Counted from the stretch's first letter, positions 53,850 to 62,989 are shown. The stretch is DNA of 64,000 nucleotides from Pelagibacterium lentulum (GCF_003992625.1 NZ_RZMW01000041.1:241276-305275), one strand, 5' to 3'. Translations and numbers: made by a program. The notes: generated by a model not told the origin, from the letters alone.

Positions 53850-53973
53850 GCCGCGCTGGTTTTGATGGAAGCAAAACCTCGACTCTACGTTTTAGTTTTG
53901 TCGCATGTCCGAACCGCAAAACCGTTTCCACCCCGGATCGAGTCCGACGGCATGCTTTTGCTGGACAGGCTCT
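53850..53973. repeat. Dispersed intergenic repeat, copy 2
   Basis: It shares with 12236-12327 the block TTTTGTCGC-x-TGTCCGAACCG and CAAAACCGTTTCC, and the outer arms GTCGCATGTCC / GGACAG. A small hairpin (GGTTTTG and CAAAACC, 53859-53879) stands beside it, as in copy 1, and AGAGCC/GGCTCT form the outermost inverted ends (53850, 53967). It abuts the frcK stop codon. Such elements with core GGTTTTGCG occur in many Hyphomicrobiales genomes. Confidence 0.75.
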
Positions 53974-54610
53974 AATTCTCAATGGCGACGTCGGCGGGCA
54001 GGCTTTGCTCGATTATGAGTCGTGCATTGGCGAGATCGTTGTCTTCAATCTTATGGCGCATCGGTTCCCCTGAAAGGCCCAGCCCCTGCCAGCGCCGCGT
54101 AAGCCGCGCACGCAAGACGTCAAGCGGCGCGGAAACCATGACAGAAAGATCGAAAAGCGACTTCATCTCCCGCCAATGGGGCCGATCGAGAAGCAGGTAA
54201 TTGCCTTCAACCAGAATGACCTTGTCGTCGGCGGAAATGACGCCAGCGGCTGCGCGGGAGATTTCACTCTTCCGGTCGAAAACCGGATAGTAGATTTCCG
54301 CCTCCGTGTTCGATCTTATGCGCTCAAGCAGGTGCTTCAGGCCAAGAACATCGAACGTATGGGCAGCGCCCTTCTGCTCGCGCCAGCCGCGTTTCTCCAG
54401 CAGATGATCGTCAAGGTGAAACCCGTCCATGGGCAGGACCTTGCTTGCATGCCCCTGCACGTTAAGCGCATCGCAAAGCTCCTGGGCCAGTGTCGATTTT
54501 CCGACGCCCGGTGGACCGGCCAGCGCCACCACAATCGTGCCGTTGCCAGCCATGCTGGCAAGCGTTGCGACCAGTTCGCCCTTATCGTTCGCGCGGTCTG
54601 GTAAATCCAA
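53972..54610 (-). CDS. frcK: Sugar kinase FrcK (uridine kinase-like P-loop kinase)
   Basis: A 212-residue P-loop kinase. Walker A ALAGPPGVGKSTLAQEL at about 29-45; substrate region LPMDGFHLDDHLLEKRGWREQKGAAHTFDVLGL; lid-like EGNYLLLDRPHW. The sequence corresponds to the kinase of the Sinorhizobium frcBCAK cluster. The start is TTG 54610 with GGAGG 8 bases upstream; the next in-frame ATG would cut close to the Walker A. It is convergent with the ROK regulator and separated from frcBCA, unlike the Sinorhizobium order. Confidence 0.85.
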   Translation of the reverse strand: MDLPDRANDKGELVATLASMAGNGTIVVALAGPPGVGKSTLAQELCDALNVQGHASKVLPMDGFHLDDHLLEKRGWREQKGAAHTFDVLGLKHLLERIRSNTEAEIYYPVFDRKSEISRAAAGVISADDKVILVEGNYLLLDRPHWREMKSLFDLSVMVSAPLDVLRARLTRRWQGLGLSGEPMRHKIEDNDLANARLIIEQSLPADVAIEN

Positions 54611-54683
54611 GATTGAGGCCTCCGGTCAGGGTGATCGATGAGGTCTTATCATCCTCACCGCGACCTTTCCAGCGTCTCTGGTT

Positions 54684-55799
54684 TTATGCCCGCTTGGTCT
54701 GGGCGTCGCGCACGAGCGCGGCCAGCCGGAAGGGGATATGAACCATCTTTGTATAGGGCAAGGTCAGATAAAGGGCGAGCACCGTCCCAAGATGAACGAT
54801 CAAAAGCGGCCTTACAGCACCTGTTCCTGTGGCCCAATAAAGCGCCAACCCGGTGAGAGCAGTTGCGGTCAGCAATACGACAAAGGCCATTTCCCCGCCC
54901 CAGACTGCGGGTGCCCCGAGCGACTTTTCCGCCCTGAGCTTGAGCGCAATAAGCCCCACACCGCCAATCGTCATCAAAATACCGCCGGGCACGCCGAAAA
55001 GCTTGGGCAGCGAGAATGGGCCATACGGCGCTTCCATGCCAAAACCATAATGAAGCACAGTCCCTGAAACAGTTGCGGCAAAACACATGAGAAAACCCCA
55101 CATGACAGCCTGATGCGACCAGCGCCGCGCCATCGTGTAGCGATCCTCCTTCTCATAGTTGCAGCCGTCCGCGGCGCCGCCCGAAAGGTTCTTGAGCCGC
55201 CCGGCATCGATCAGCGCGTCATGCAGATGCTTGAGCTTTACCCGTTCTCCGCCCACGGCGCGCCAATAGCTCCAGACCCCGATGCCAATCACGATCAAGG
55301 GCAGGATGCTGGCAACGGTAAAGAGCGTTGCCATGACGGTGTGGGAAATGACGGCGTAAAAGCCTTCACCGCTTTCGGGTCGCAGCCCATAGGCGAGTGC
55401 CAGCATGAAGGCGATGGCGCCAAAAAGCGCCCCGGCCAGAGCCATGCCGCTTCTCTGAAACAGAGCTGCAAGTCCATTTGGCCAGATAAACCGCTCCCAG
55501 CTTTCCACACGCACTTCGGCGAGCGCTCGCGGCAGATTGAGATCGAATTCATGGGGTTCGGTATATTGGCAAGCGTAATAACACCCGCGGCAATTGTGAC
55601 ACAGATTGGCAAGCTGAGTGACCTCGCCATCGTCAAAAGCCCGATGCAGGGTCATGGCCGGAAAGACCGAACAATAGCCTTCGCAATAGCGGCAGGCATT
55701 GCAGATTTCGAGCTGACGCCGCGCTTCGTCTATCGCGGCGCTAGCCGTTGGGCCTTGACTCTGGCGGCCGACAAGCGGGCCCAAGACATCAATTGACAT
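54684..55799 (-). CDS. tcuB: Tricarballylate utilisation protein TcuB (membrane Fe-S electron carrier)
   Basis: A 371-residue CitB/TcuB-family protein that reoxidises the flavin of TcuA and passes electrons to the membrane. Two four-cysteine clusters are near the N-terminus: C33, C36, C39, C43 (CNACRYCEGYC) and C67, C70, C73, C77 (CHNCRGCYYAC). About six membrane segments follow, with His residues that could bind heme. It overlaps tcuA by 11 bases. Confidence 0.92.
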   Translation of the reverse strand: MSIDVLGPLVGRQSQGPTASAAIDEARRQLEICNACRYCEGYCSVFPAMTLHRAFDDGEVTQLANLCHNCRGCYYACQYTEPHEFDLNLPRALAEVRVESWERFIWPNGLAALFQRSGMALAGALFGAIAFMLALAYGLRPESGEGFYAVISHTVMATLFTVASILPLIVIGIGVWSYWRAVGGERVKLKHLHDALIDAGRLKNLSGGAADGCNYEKEDRYTMARRWSHQAVMWGFLMCFAATVSGTVLHYGFGMEAPYGPFSLPKLFGVPGGILMTIGGVGLIALKLRAEKSLGAPAVWGGEMAFVVLLTATALTGLALYWATGTGAVRPLLIVHLGTVLALYLTLPYTKMVHIPFRLAALVRDAQTKRA

Positions 55800-57207
55800 A
55801 AGCTGCGGCCTCCCTGCCTGCGGTGCGTCCGAATACGGTTCCGATGGTCATGCCGAACCCGGCGAGATAGCCCTGCCCGAGAATGGAGCCGGCCATGATT
55901 TCTCCCGCAGCCCAGATGTTGCGATAGAGCCCGGCGTTGTTGCTTACCCTGGCTGTTTGATCGACCTTGAGTCCCAGATAGGTAAAGGTGACGCCCGGCC
56001 TGAGCGAATAGCCATAAAAGGGCGGCGTATCGATGGGCCGTGCCCAGTTTGTCTTGGCAGGCTCAATGCCCTTGGTTGCAAGACCGTCCAGTTCGGTTGG
56101 ATGAAAGGCGCCCGGCTTGCAGGCTGCATTGAACCGGGAGATTGTTTCTTCAACCTTTCCGGCTGGCAGGCCCATCTTTGCCGCAAGCTCGGCAATTATG
56201 TTGGCTTTTTCGGCAGGAAAGACGGAGGGCATGAAAAGATTGGCGCTCTTGGCATCGATAATCGCATAGGCAACCTGATCGGGCTGGGCGGCGACCAGCC
56301 TTCCCCAGATCGCGTAGCGCTTGGGCCAAACATCTTCGCCTTCATTGTAAAAGCGCTCGCCATCTTTATTGACCACGACCGAGAACGGTACGCAATCGAG
56401 CCTGGTCACAATGCCGCCGTCGAATTTGGGCGCACGTCCGTCGATTGCAACGGCGTGACACTGGGTCGGATCGCCAACGCTCAACGCGCCGGAATCGAGC
56501 ATGTCGCGCAAAACTTCACCGCGGTTATAGGGCGTGCCACGAATGAGAAAGTTGCGGGCCGCCGGACCCCAGGCACGGGCCAGCCATTCGATATCGGCCT
56601 GAAAGCCACCCGAGGCCAGAACCACCGCCTTGCCAGAAATTTCCGCTTCTTCGTCGTCGCGCTTGACCTGCACAGAATTGAAGCTGTCGCCCTCGATATT
56701 GATGTGGGTGACTTCGGCCTCATAAACGACCGTGACACCAAGATCTTGGGCCCGGTTGTAATAGGCGTTGACCAGCGCCTTGCCGCCGCCAAGGAAAAAG
56801 GCATTGGTGCGCGAAAGTGAAAGCGTGCCCGATAGCGATGGCTGGAAACGGACGCCATTGCGTTCCATCCAGGGCAGGCAGCTTTCCGAAGTCCTGATCG
56901 CCATGCGCGCAAGAGGTTCGTCGGTATTGCCCTTGGTCACCAGCATCAGATCGTGGAAATATTCCTCTTCCTCATAAGCGTCCGTCAGAACCGACATTGG
57001 GCCTTGATGCATGCAGCGGAAATTTCGCGTGTGACGGGAATTGCCGCCACGATAGGGTTTTGGCGCGCGTTCGAGCAAAAGCACGCGCGCTCCGGCTTCG
57101 CGCGCTTCTATCGCCGCGCAAAGCGCCGCATTGCCGCCGCCGACAATGACAATATCCCATTCAATGGACTTGAGGCTGGCCAGTGAGGCAGGCGTGCCCA
57201 TGCTCAT
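55789..57207 (-). CDS. tcuA: Tricarballylate dehydrogenase TcuA (FAD-dependent)
   Basis: A 472-residue flavoprotein of the fumarate reductase/succinate dehydrogenase type. FAD motif VIVGGGNAALCAAIEAREAG near 20-39; GGNSRHTRNFRC; AVVLASGGFQADIEWLARAWGP; C-terminal NIWAAGEIMAGSILGQGYLAGFGMTIGTVFGRTAG. In Salmonella TcuA oxidises tricarballylate to cis-aconitate. ATG 57207 overlaps the gntR stop (ATGA); ATG 57201 with better Shine-Dalgarno spacing is an alternative. The regulator, tcuA and tcuB form one operon. Confidence 0.91.
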   Translation of the reverse strand: MSMGTPASLASLKSIEWDIVIVGGGNAALCAAIEAREAGARVLLLERAPKPYRGGNSRHTRNFRCMHQGPMSVLTDAYEEEEYFHDLMLVTKGNTDEPLARMAIRTSESCLPWMERNGVRFQPSLSGTLSLSRTNAFFLGGGKALVNAYYNRAQDLGVTVVYEAEVTHINIEGDSFNSVQVKRDDEEAEISGKAVVLASGGFQADIEWLARAWGPAARNFLIRGTPYNRGEVLRDMLDSGALSVGDPTQCHAVAIDGRAPKFDGGIVTRLDCVPFSVVVNKDGERFYNEGEDVWPKRYAIWGRLVAAQPDQVAYAIIDAKSANLFMPSVFPAEKANIIAELAAKMGLPAGKVEETISRFNAACKPGAFHPTELDGLATKGIEPAKTNWARPIDTPPFYGYSLRPGVTFTYLGLKVDQTARVSNNAGLYRNIWAAGEIMAGSILGQGYLAGFGMTIGTVFGRTAGREAAAYVN

Positions 57208-57881
57208 TCCTCTCCTAATTCGTGCGGCCTTTGCCGCCATTGGCGCAAACGCGAACGATGCGCCGCTATCATGTGGGTTCGCATGGCCGCTTCGGCACGC
57301 GCTTCATCGCGACCGTTCAGTGCCTTGAGCAATTGAGCATGTTCACTCACCGCTTCCGCGGCACGTCCGGTTTCCTCCATCGTTGAAGGACCAAGCAGCA
57401 GCATGGTTTTTTGCAGGGCCCGCATGGAATGGGTGAGATAGCGGTTGCGCGCGGCATCAAAGATCACCCTATGGAACTGCCGGTTCAATTCATAAAGTTC
57501 GGCGCCGTCGCCTTGTGCCGCGATCATCGCATCGTTGATTGCCGCCATTTCCCCAAGCTCGATGTCCGATGCGGTGCGCGCAGCCAGCCGTGCAGCCATC
57601 GCTTCCAGAACGACACGCATTTCGTAAAGCTCGGCAACTTCCGAATAATCCAGATCGCGGACGGCAGCACCGGCCCGCGGAACGTGGACGACCAGCCCAT
57701 CCGCTTCAAGGCGCCTGATGGCTTCACGCACCGGGGTACGTGAAATACCAAGCCGGTCGGCAAGGTCGATTTCCAGCAAACGGTCGCCGGGCTTGAGAGC
57801 GCCGGAGCGAATTTCCCCGATCAGGCGCTGATAAGCGTCTTCGCCATGCGGTATTTCGTTCCGTTTCCCCGACACTTTCAT
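57204..57881 (-). CDS. GntR-family (FCD-domain) regulator of the tcu genes
   Basis: A 225-residue FadR-subfamily regulator. Winged helix: GALKPGDRLLEIDLADRLGISRTPVREAIRRLEADGLVVHVPRAGAAV (about 28-75). The FCD ligand domain has metal-binding candidates N133, H137, H181 and H203; the first is usually Asp. Ligands of this subfamily are often organic acids, fitting a tricarboxylate. First gene of the tcuAB operon and next to an 18-bp dyad at 57897-57914. Salmonella uses a LysR-type TcuR instead, so the regulator differs. Confidence 0.9.
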   Translation of the reverse strand: MKVSGKRNEIPHGEDAYQRLIGEIRSGALKPGDRLLEIDLADRLGISRTPVREAIRRLEADGLVVHVPRAGAAVRDLDYSEVAELYEMRVVLEAMAARLAARTASDIELGEMAAINDAMIAAQGDGAELYELNRQFHRVIFDAARNRYLTHSMRALQKTMLLLGPSTMEETGRAAEAVSEHAQLLKALNGRDEARAEAAMRTHMIAAHRSRLRQWRQRPHELGEE

Positions 57882-57896
57882 CTATCGATCCTGATT

Positions 57897-57914
57897 TGTA
57901 TCCAATTGCATACA
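57897..57914. promoter_or_regulatory. GntR operator candidate (18-bp dyad)
   Basis: TGTATCCAATTGCATACA is palindromic except at one pair of positions. It lies 16 bases before the gntR start, in the divergent space toward the AbrB-like gene. FadR-type GntR proteins bind TTGTATN-type dyads, so autoregulation plus control of the plus-strand genes is likely. Confidence 0.65.
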
Positions 57915-58071
57915 TTAAGCCGTAATTGTGTTCAAGCGCATTCGTGGCTCGCGAAGCCCCACTCGTGGCTTGGCAATTGTGGCAGGCCAATACTGACCGC
58001 TAAGGTTAAAGCCGGGCTTGAAAACACAAACACCGCCGAAAGGCCCGCAAAACGCGGAGAACGCCCAGACC

Positions 58072-59130
58072 ATGCCAAAGACCTTTTTCTATTTGCTACG
58101 CACACTCCTCATCGGCGCCGCGGGCGGCTTGGTCGGTTATGTTTTCAATTTTCCATTGGGCTGGCTGGTGGGGGCCATGCTGGCCACCATTCCCTTTGCA
58201 ATGGCAGGGGCGAAAATGCCGATCTCGTGGAGCCTTCGCTCTGTAATGATCGGGGTTATCGGCCTGATGGCGGGCGGCACATTTACACCAGAACTGCTTG
58301 GCCGGGCCGGGGAATGGGCCTTTTCGTTGACCGGTGTTGCTATTTACTGCGCCATTGTCACAGTCATTGGCCTTTTTGTTTGCACCTGGCTTGGCAAGCA
58401 GGATCGCGCCACCGCAGCCTTTTCTTCGGTGCCGGGAGGCTTGAGCGAAGTTCTTTCCATTGCGCCTTCTTATGGTGCCGATGTGCGGTCGCTCTCACTG
58501 GTTCACGGGATGCGGCTGGTTGTCATCCTGATCATCGTGCCCGTGGTCGTGGTCTGGATCGGCAATGGTGGCACGGGGCCGGTTACAATCGACCGCTCGA
58601 TCGATTTTACCATCCGCATGCCGATCCTCGATTTTGTGATCCTTACCGCTTGCCTTGTGGTCGGCATCTATGGGGGCCGCAAGATCAGGCTGCCTGCCGC
58701 GCATCTGACCGGACCGCTCCTTCTCTCAGCCATCGTCCATTATACCGGATTGACGGACGTGCATCCGCCCCAACTTGTGCTGATCGCTGCCCAGATCGTT
58801 ATCGGCACCTCGGTTGCCCAGTTCTTTTCCAACACCTCATGGCGCCATATCCTTCAGGGGCTGATGGTCGGGGGCGGGCTGACGATCATCAACCTGCTTG
58901 TGGCGGTGATTTTCGCGTTCGGTTTCGAGGTCTGGCTCGGCATTCCCTTTGCGACCGGTCTTATGGCGCTGGTGCCCGGCGGGTTGCCGGAAATGAGCCT
59001 TGTTTCTCTGGCCCTTGGGCTCGATGCGGCCTTTGTCAGCCTGCATCATCTGTTCAGGGTGGTGCTTGTGCTGTTCCTGTTACCCATATTGGTTCCGCTC
59101 TGGGCGGGAAAACAACAAAACGCCCATTGA
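58072..59130 (+). CDS. AbrB-family (Gate-domain) integral membrane protein
   Basis: A 352-residue protein with about ten membrane segments in two similar halves, each containing a Gly/Pro-rich conserved loop (FNFPLGWLVGAMLATIPFAMAGAKMPI and LVPGGLPEMSLVSLALGLDAAFVSLHHLFRVV). The family (AbrB/DUF, sometimes misnamed ammonia monooxygenase) is poorly characterised; transport is assumed. ATG 58072 is chosen; a TTG at 58018 would add 18 hydrophilic residues. Its position next to tcu and hydroxyacid genes suggests a role in organic acid movement. Confidence 0.82.
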   Translation: MPKTFFYLLRTLLIGAAGGLVGYVFNFPLGWLVGAMLATIPFAMAGAKMPISWSLRSVMIGVIGLMAGGTFTPELLGRAGEWAFSLTGVAIYCAIVTVIGLFVCTWLGKQDRATAAFSSVPGGLSEVLSIAPSYGADVRSLSLVHGMRLVVILIIVPVVVVWIGNGGTGPVTIDRSIDFTIRMPILDFVILTACLVVGIYGGRKIRLPAAHLTGPLLLSAIVHYTGLTDVHPPQLVLIAAQIVIGTSVAQFFSNTSWRHILQGLMVGGGLTIINLLVAVIFAFGFEVWLGIPFATGLMALVPGGLPEMSLVSLALGLDAAFVSLHHLFRVVLVLFLLPILVPLWAGKQQNAH

Positions 59131-59241
59131 GCAGTCAATTGCAAACTGTCAGGGAGGCGTTCCAATCATCGGGCAAAACCCGGAGCAATAAATATGCGTA
59201 CAGCAAAGTCGGACCCGGCAGAGTTTCTTTAAGGAGGCAAG

Positions 59242-60207
59242 ATGACCCTCAAGGTCGCCATTCTCGACGATTACCAGAACGTTGCCCTGTCGCTGGCCGA
59301 TTGGTCCCAGCTCGGCCTGGCGGCTGAGGTCACAGTCTTTAACGAGAATCTTGCAACCGAGGATGAAGCGGCAAAGGCGCTCGCCAGATTCGACGTCATC
59401 TGCATGATGCGCGAGCGTATGGCGCTTCCCGCATCTCTCATCGACCGGTTGCCCGATCTCAAGCTCATCATCTTTACCGGCGCGCGGATACGGGTGATCG
59501 ATACCGATCACGCCGCCGCCAAGGGCATTACGGTCTGCCATACCTATCCCGGCGATTCCAAGTTTGCGACACCGGAGATGGCATGGGGCCTGATCCTTGC
59601 CTGCGCGCGTCACATTCCCCAAGAGTACGAGCGCGTGCGCTTCGGGCTTTGGCAGCAGACCATCGGCACCATGCTTGGCGGCAAGACCATCGGCATAGTC
59701 GGCCTGGGCAAACTCGGCGGCCGCATGGCCAAAATCGCCAGGGCCTTCGAGATGAATGTTATTGCCTGGAGCCAGAACCTCACCGACGAACGCGCCGCCG
59801 AATGTGGCGCGCAGCGGGTCGACAAGGATACGCTTTTCAAACAGTCCGATGTCGTTTCGCTACACCTCGTCCTATCGGAGCGTTCACGCCATATTGTTGG
59901 AACTTCGGAGATTGCGCAGATGAAATCGGGCGCGATCCTCGTCAACACCTCGCGCGGCCCGCTGATCGATGAGGCAGCGCTGCTGGAGGCTTTGAACAAG
60001 GGCCATATTCGCGCCGGACTCGATGTCTTCGATATCGAGCCCTTGCCGCAGGATCACCCCTTGCGCGCGGCGCCCAATTGCGTGCTCAGCCCGCATCTTG
60101 GCTATGTTACCGAGGAAGCCTACGCATTTTTCCATCGCGACATGGTCGAAAACATCATCGCCTGGCAAAAAGGTGAACCAATCAGAGTTTTTGCCGCACC
60201 GAAATAA
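59242..60207 (+). CDS. D-2-hydroxyacid dehydrogenase (NAD-dependent)
   Basis: A 321-residue oxidoreductase. Rossmann motif GIVGLGKLGG at 151-160; catalytic R238 (NTSRGPLIDE), E266 (DVFDIEP) and H285 (SPHLGY) are all present. It would interconvert a 2-oxo acid and a D-2-hydroxyacid; the substrate is not evident (the family also covers phosphoglycerate and glyoxylate). AAGGAGG gives a strong ribosome site. It precedes the RraA-type gene by 30 bases, likely the same transcript. Confidence 0.9.
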   Translation: MTLKVAILDDYQNVALSLADWSQLGLAAEVTVFNENLATEDEAAKALARFDVICMMRERMALPASLIDRLPDLKLIIFTGARIRVIDTDHAAAKGITVCHTYPGDSKFATPEMAWGLILACARHIPQEYERVRFGLWQQTIGTMLGGKTIGIVGLGKLGGRMAKIARAFEMNVIAWSQNLTDERAAECGAQRVDKDTLFKQSDVVSLHLVLSERSRHIVGTSEIAQMKSGAILVNTSRGPLIDEAALLEALNKGHIRAGLDVFDIEPLPQDHPLRAAPNCVLSPHLGYVTEEAYAFFHRDMVENIIAWQKGEPIRVFAAPK

Positions 60208-60237
60208 GTCCTGATCGTTTTACCGGGAGAGAAAGCC

Positions 60238-60726
60238 TTGACCCTTCACAAAACTGCAGACCTTGTCGATCTTTATGACGCTGACTTGAGCTTTTGCGAC
60301 TATCCGCTTGTCAAGTACGGCCGTGCGGATGGTTTTGACGGCGAGATCGTCACCATCAAATGCTTTGAAGACAATGCCCTGATCCGGGCAACGCTGGAGG
60401 AACCGGGAAATGGCCGGGTTCTTGTAATCGATGGCGGTGCGTCGACCCGATGCGCGCTTGTCGGCGACCAGATCGCGGCACTGGGCCAGTCCAATGGCTG
60501 GGCAGGAATCGTTATCAACGGCGCGATACGCGATTGTGCCGATATCAATGCGATGGACTTTGCGATCTATGCACTGGCCACATCGCCCAAAAAGAGTGCC
60601 AAGAACAAGACTGGCGCGCGCGACGTCGATCTGGTCTTTGGCAAGGCAAGCTTTGTGCCCGGGCACTATCTTTACGCCGATGCCGACGGCATTCTTGTGG
60701 CAGCCCGTCCGGTACACAGAGGCTAG
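60238..60726 (+). CDS. RraA-family aldolase/decarboxylase
   Basis: A 162-residue protein of the RraA/HMG aldolase fold. D77-X20-R98-D99 (GDQ ... GAIRDCADI) is the motif I recall from members with metal-dependent 4-hydroxy-4-methyl-2-oxoglutarate aldolase and oxaloacetate decarboxylase activity. RNase E inhibition, the name-giving role in E. coli, is the alternative, but the neighbours (tricarboxylate genes) favour a catabolic aldolase producing pyruvate and a C4 acid. TTG 60238 is chosen with GGGAGAG before it. It shares CTAG at its stop with the convergent gene. Confidence 0.8.
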   Translation: MTLHKTADLVDLYDADLSFCDYPLVKYGRADGFDGEIVTIKCFEDNALIRATLEEPGNGRVLVIDGGASTRCALVGDQIAALGQSNGWAGIVINGAIRDCADINAMDFAIYALATSPKKSAKNKTGARDVDLVFGKASFVPGHYLYADADGILVAARPVHRG

Positions 60727-61778
60727 AGCCGTTCAATAATAGCCTTGGTAAAGGCGCTGGTGCCCAGCGTTCCGCCAAGGTCGGCTGTTCGAGTTTGCGG
60801 ATTTTCCAGAGCCTTGTCGATCGTTGCTTCGATCAGTTCCGCTGCCCGAACAAATTTTTCCGCGCCTGTTCTTTGCCCATGCCAATCGAGCAGCATGGCG
60901 CAGGACAGGATCATGGAGATCGGATTGGCTTTGTCTTGCCCTGCAATATCGGGAGCCGAGCCGTGCTGGGCCTGAGCGGCGGCGTGATCGTCCCCGGCAT
61001 TGAGCGAACCGGCAAGCCCAAGACTTCCTGAAAGCTCAGAGGCCAGATCGGACAGCGTATCGCCATAAAAGTTGGTGGTGCAGATTACGTCATAACGCGA
61101 GGCATCACGGACCAAAAGCGCGGCCATGGCGTCGATAAGGACATCGTCCAAAGCGACATCGGGAAAATCTTTGGCCACCGCGCGGACAGTGTTCAGAAAC
61201 AACCCATCGGTCATCTGAAAGGCATTGGCCTTATGGACCGCAGTGACCTTGCCACTGCGCTTACGCGCCAGTTCAAAGGATCTGCGCGCAATCCGCTCGC
61301 AGGCCTTTTGTGTGATCTTGCGCATGGAAATGGCAACGCCATCGACGGGCATGAATTCGGCAGGGCCTGAAACCATGTTTCGATCCGGGTACATGCCTTC
61401 GGTATTTTCGCGCATGATCACCAAATCCATCTCTGTTCCCCTATGGGGCAGACCCTGTCGGGTGCGCGCCGGACGCACATTGGCATAAAGATCAAGACCG
61501 ATGCGGAAGGCGGCAGAGAAATTGACCCCGCCTTGATCGCGCGGGGGATATTGCATGTTGGACATGGGGCCAAGCAGGGTCCCGTCCATTTCCCACGCCA
61601 GCGGCAAAATATCGCCAGGCAGGCTCGTGCCCTGCGCCGCGATTGCCTTGAGGCCAACATCGCGATGGGTAAATTGCAATCCAAGGTCGAGCTTTTTATC
61701 CACCGTTTCAAGCACATGCAGGCTCGAGGCCATGATTTCAGGCCCGATGCCATCACCGGCAAGCACAAGCAGTTTCAT
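60723..61778 (-). CDS. Isocitrate/isopropylmalate dehydrogenase-family enzyme
   Basis: A 351-residue NAD(P)-dependent beta-hydroxyacid oxidative decarboxylase. Substrate motif MRENTEGMYPD at about 116-126; catalytic Lys in VTAVHKANAF; metal-binding Asp in FYGDTLSDLASELSGSLGLAGS. It is not a standard LeuB (no leu genes around) and could act on tartrate, isocitrate, homoisocitrate or a related hydroxy tricarboxylate. It is the gene following the tautomerase, 14 bases after it, in the Tct-linked transcript. Confidence 0.85.
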   Translation of the reverse strand: MKLLVLAGDGIGPEIMASSLHVLETVDKKLDLGLQFTHRDVGLKAIAAQGTSLPGDILPLAWEMDGTLLGPMSNMQYPPRDQGGVNFSAAFRIGLDLYANVRPARTRQGLPHRGTEMDLVIMRENTEGMYPDRNMVSGPAEFMPVDGVAISMRKITQKACERIARRSFELARKRSGKVTAVHKANAFQMTDGLFLNTVRAVAKDFPDVALDDVLIDAMAALLVRDASRYDVICTTNFYGDTLSDLASELSGSLGLAGSLNAGDDHAAAQAQHGSAPDIAGQDKANPISMILSCAMLLDWHGQRTGAEKFVRAAELIEATIDKALENPQTRTADLGGTLGTSAFTKAIIERL

Positions 61779-61792
61779 GCGACCCTAACGCC

Positions 61793-62881
61793 TTATTCGA
61801 GTATGCTGGCGGGAACATAGACCTCGCCAGACATCAATTTGCGGGCGGTGCGGATTGCGCCGCCACTTTCAACTTCCAGTGCCGCTCCACCGCCCTTTGT
61901 CTTGAGCGCAATGTCGAGCAGCCCAGACGGATGTTCGATCAGAACCAGCCGGTCATCACCTTCCGGACGCTTTGCCAGACCGTCGGAAACCGAACCTTCG
62001 AGCATGGCGCAGGTGGAAACGCACAAGCCACCGGTAACGGCAAAGGCCGCATGGGTCTTGTGGGGCACGAAATAGCGCGCGGAAATATGGCCCTCGCCTT
62101 GAGGAGTGGAGAGCATTGCAGCCTTGGGCACGACCTTGCCTGTGACGTCGCCAAGCCCCATGCGCTCGCCCGCAATCTTGCGCATGGCTTCCATGCGGGC
62201 AAAAAACTCGGTATCGGCATCAAGTTCGGCTGGACTTTCATAGCCGGTCTTACCCAGATCGGCGGCCTTGAAAATCATCATGGGCACGGCGACGTCGATC
62301 AGTGTAACAGGAACGCCATTGATCTCGTCGACCAGATTGCCGGTCGGCAAGAGCTTTCCGGTCTTTGAGCCGACGATATCCATGAAATTGAGCCTTACCG
62401 GGGCCGCGGTTCCGGGTACGCCCGCAATGGCTGTGCCACCGTCGTAAATGACACCCTGGGCATCGGTTTTAACGACAGCCTCGATGCGGCTCTTGGTATT
62501 GATATTGTAGATGACAACGGTCGTTTCCCCGTCTTGTGGCCGCACCATGGCGCGCTCGATAGCAAAGGGCCCAACGCCTGCAAGGATATTGCCGCAGGAG
62601 GGCGAAGTGTCGACGAGAGCCTCGGTCACTGAAACCTGGGCAAACAGATAGTCGACATCGACGCCATCGCGCGTTGACGGTGACACCATGGCCACCTTGG
62701 ATGTCAGCGTATCGGCACCGCCAATGCCATCGATCTGGCGGGCGTCGGGCGAACCCATTGCTGCCAGAAGTATCGCGTCGCGCCGTTTTTCGTCGCCGGG
62801 CAGATCGGTGGTCACGAAATAGGGGCCTTTGGAGGTGCCCCCGCGCATGAGGATGCAGGGAATGGCGGCTTGTCTTGTCAT
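61793..62881 (-). CDS. PrpF/GalD-family isomerase (4-oxalomesaconate tautomerase-like)
   Basis: A 362-residue diaminopimelate-epimerase-fold isomerase. IPCILMRGGTSKGPYFVTTDLP at the start, GSPDARQIDGIGGADTLTSKVA, PSCGNILAGVGPFAIE with the first catalytic Cys, and GGLCVSTCAMLEGSV closely resemble GalD of Pseudomonas putida, which tautomerises 4-oxalomesaconate; PrpF relatives isomerise 2-methylaconitate and trans-aconitate. With TcuA upstream in the pathway, an aconitate-type substrate is likely. It follows the Tct permease gene after 148 bases with a hairpin. Confidence 0.87.
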   Translation of the reverse strand: MTRQAAIPCILMRGGTSKGPYFVTTDLPGDEKRRDAILLAAMGSPDARQIDGIGGADTLTSKVAMVSPSTRDGVDVDYLFAQVSVTEALVDTSPSCGNILAGVGPFAIERAMVRPQDGETTVVIYNINTKSRIEAVVKTDAQGVIYDGGTAIAGVPGTAAPVRLNFMDIVGSKTGKLLPTGNLVDEINGVPVTLIDVAVPMMIFKAADLGKTGYESPAELDADTEFFARMEAMRKIAGERMGLGDVTGKVVPKAAMLSTPQGEGHISARYFVPHKTHAAFAVTGGLCVSTCAMLEGSVSDGLAKRPEGDDRLVLIEHPSGLLDIALKTKGGGAALEVESGGAIRTARKLMSGEVYVPASILE

Positions 62882-62989
62882 GATGCACCTTCAACTGTTT
62901 GGCCGGACGCGGCGTCAGTGCCACCGTTATCAGGAGCATTTGCGTGTCGGCATTGAGCAATTGCGTTGCCGGGTATCTCTATCGGGCAA

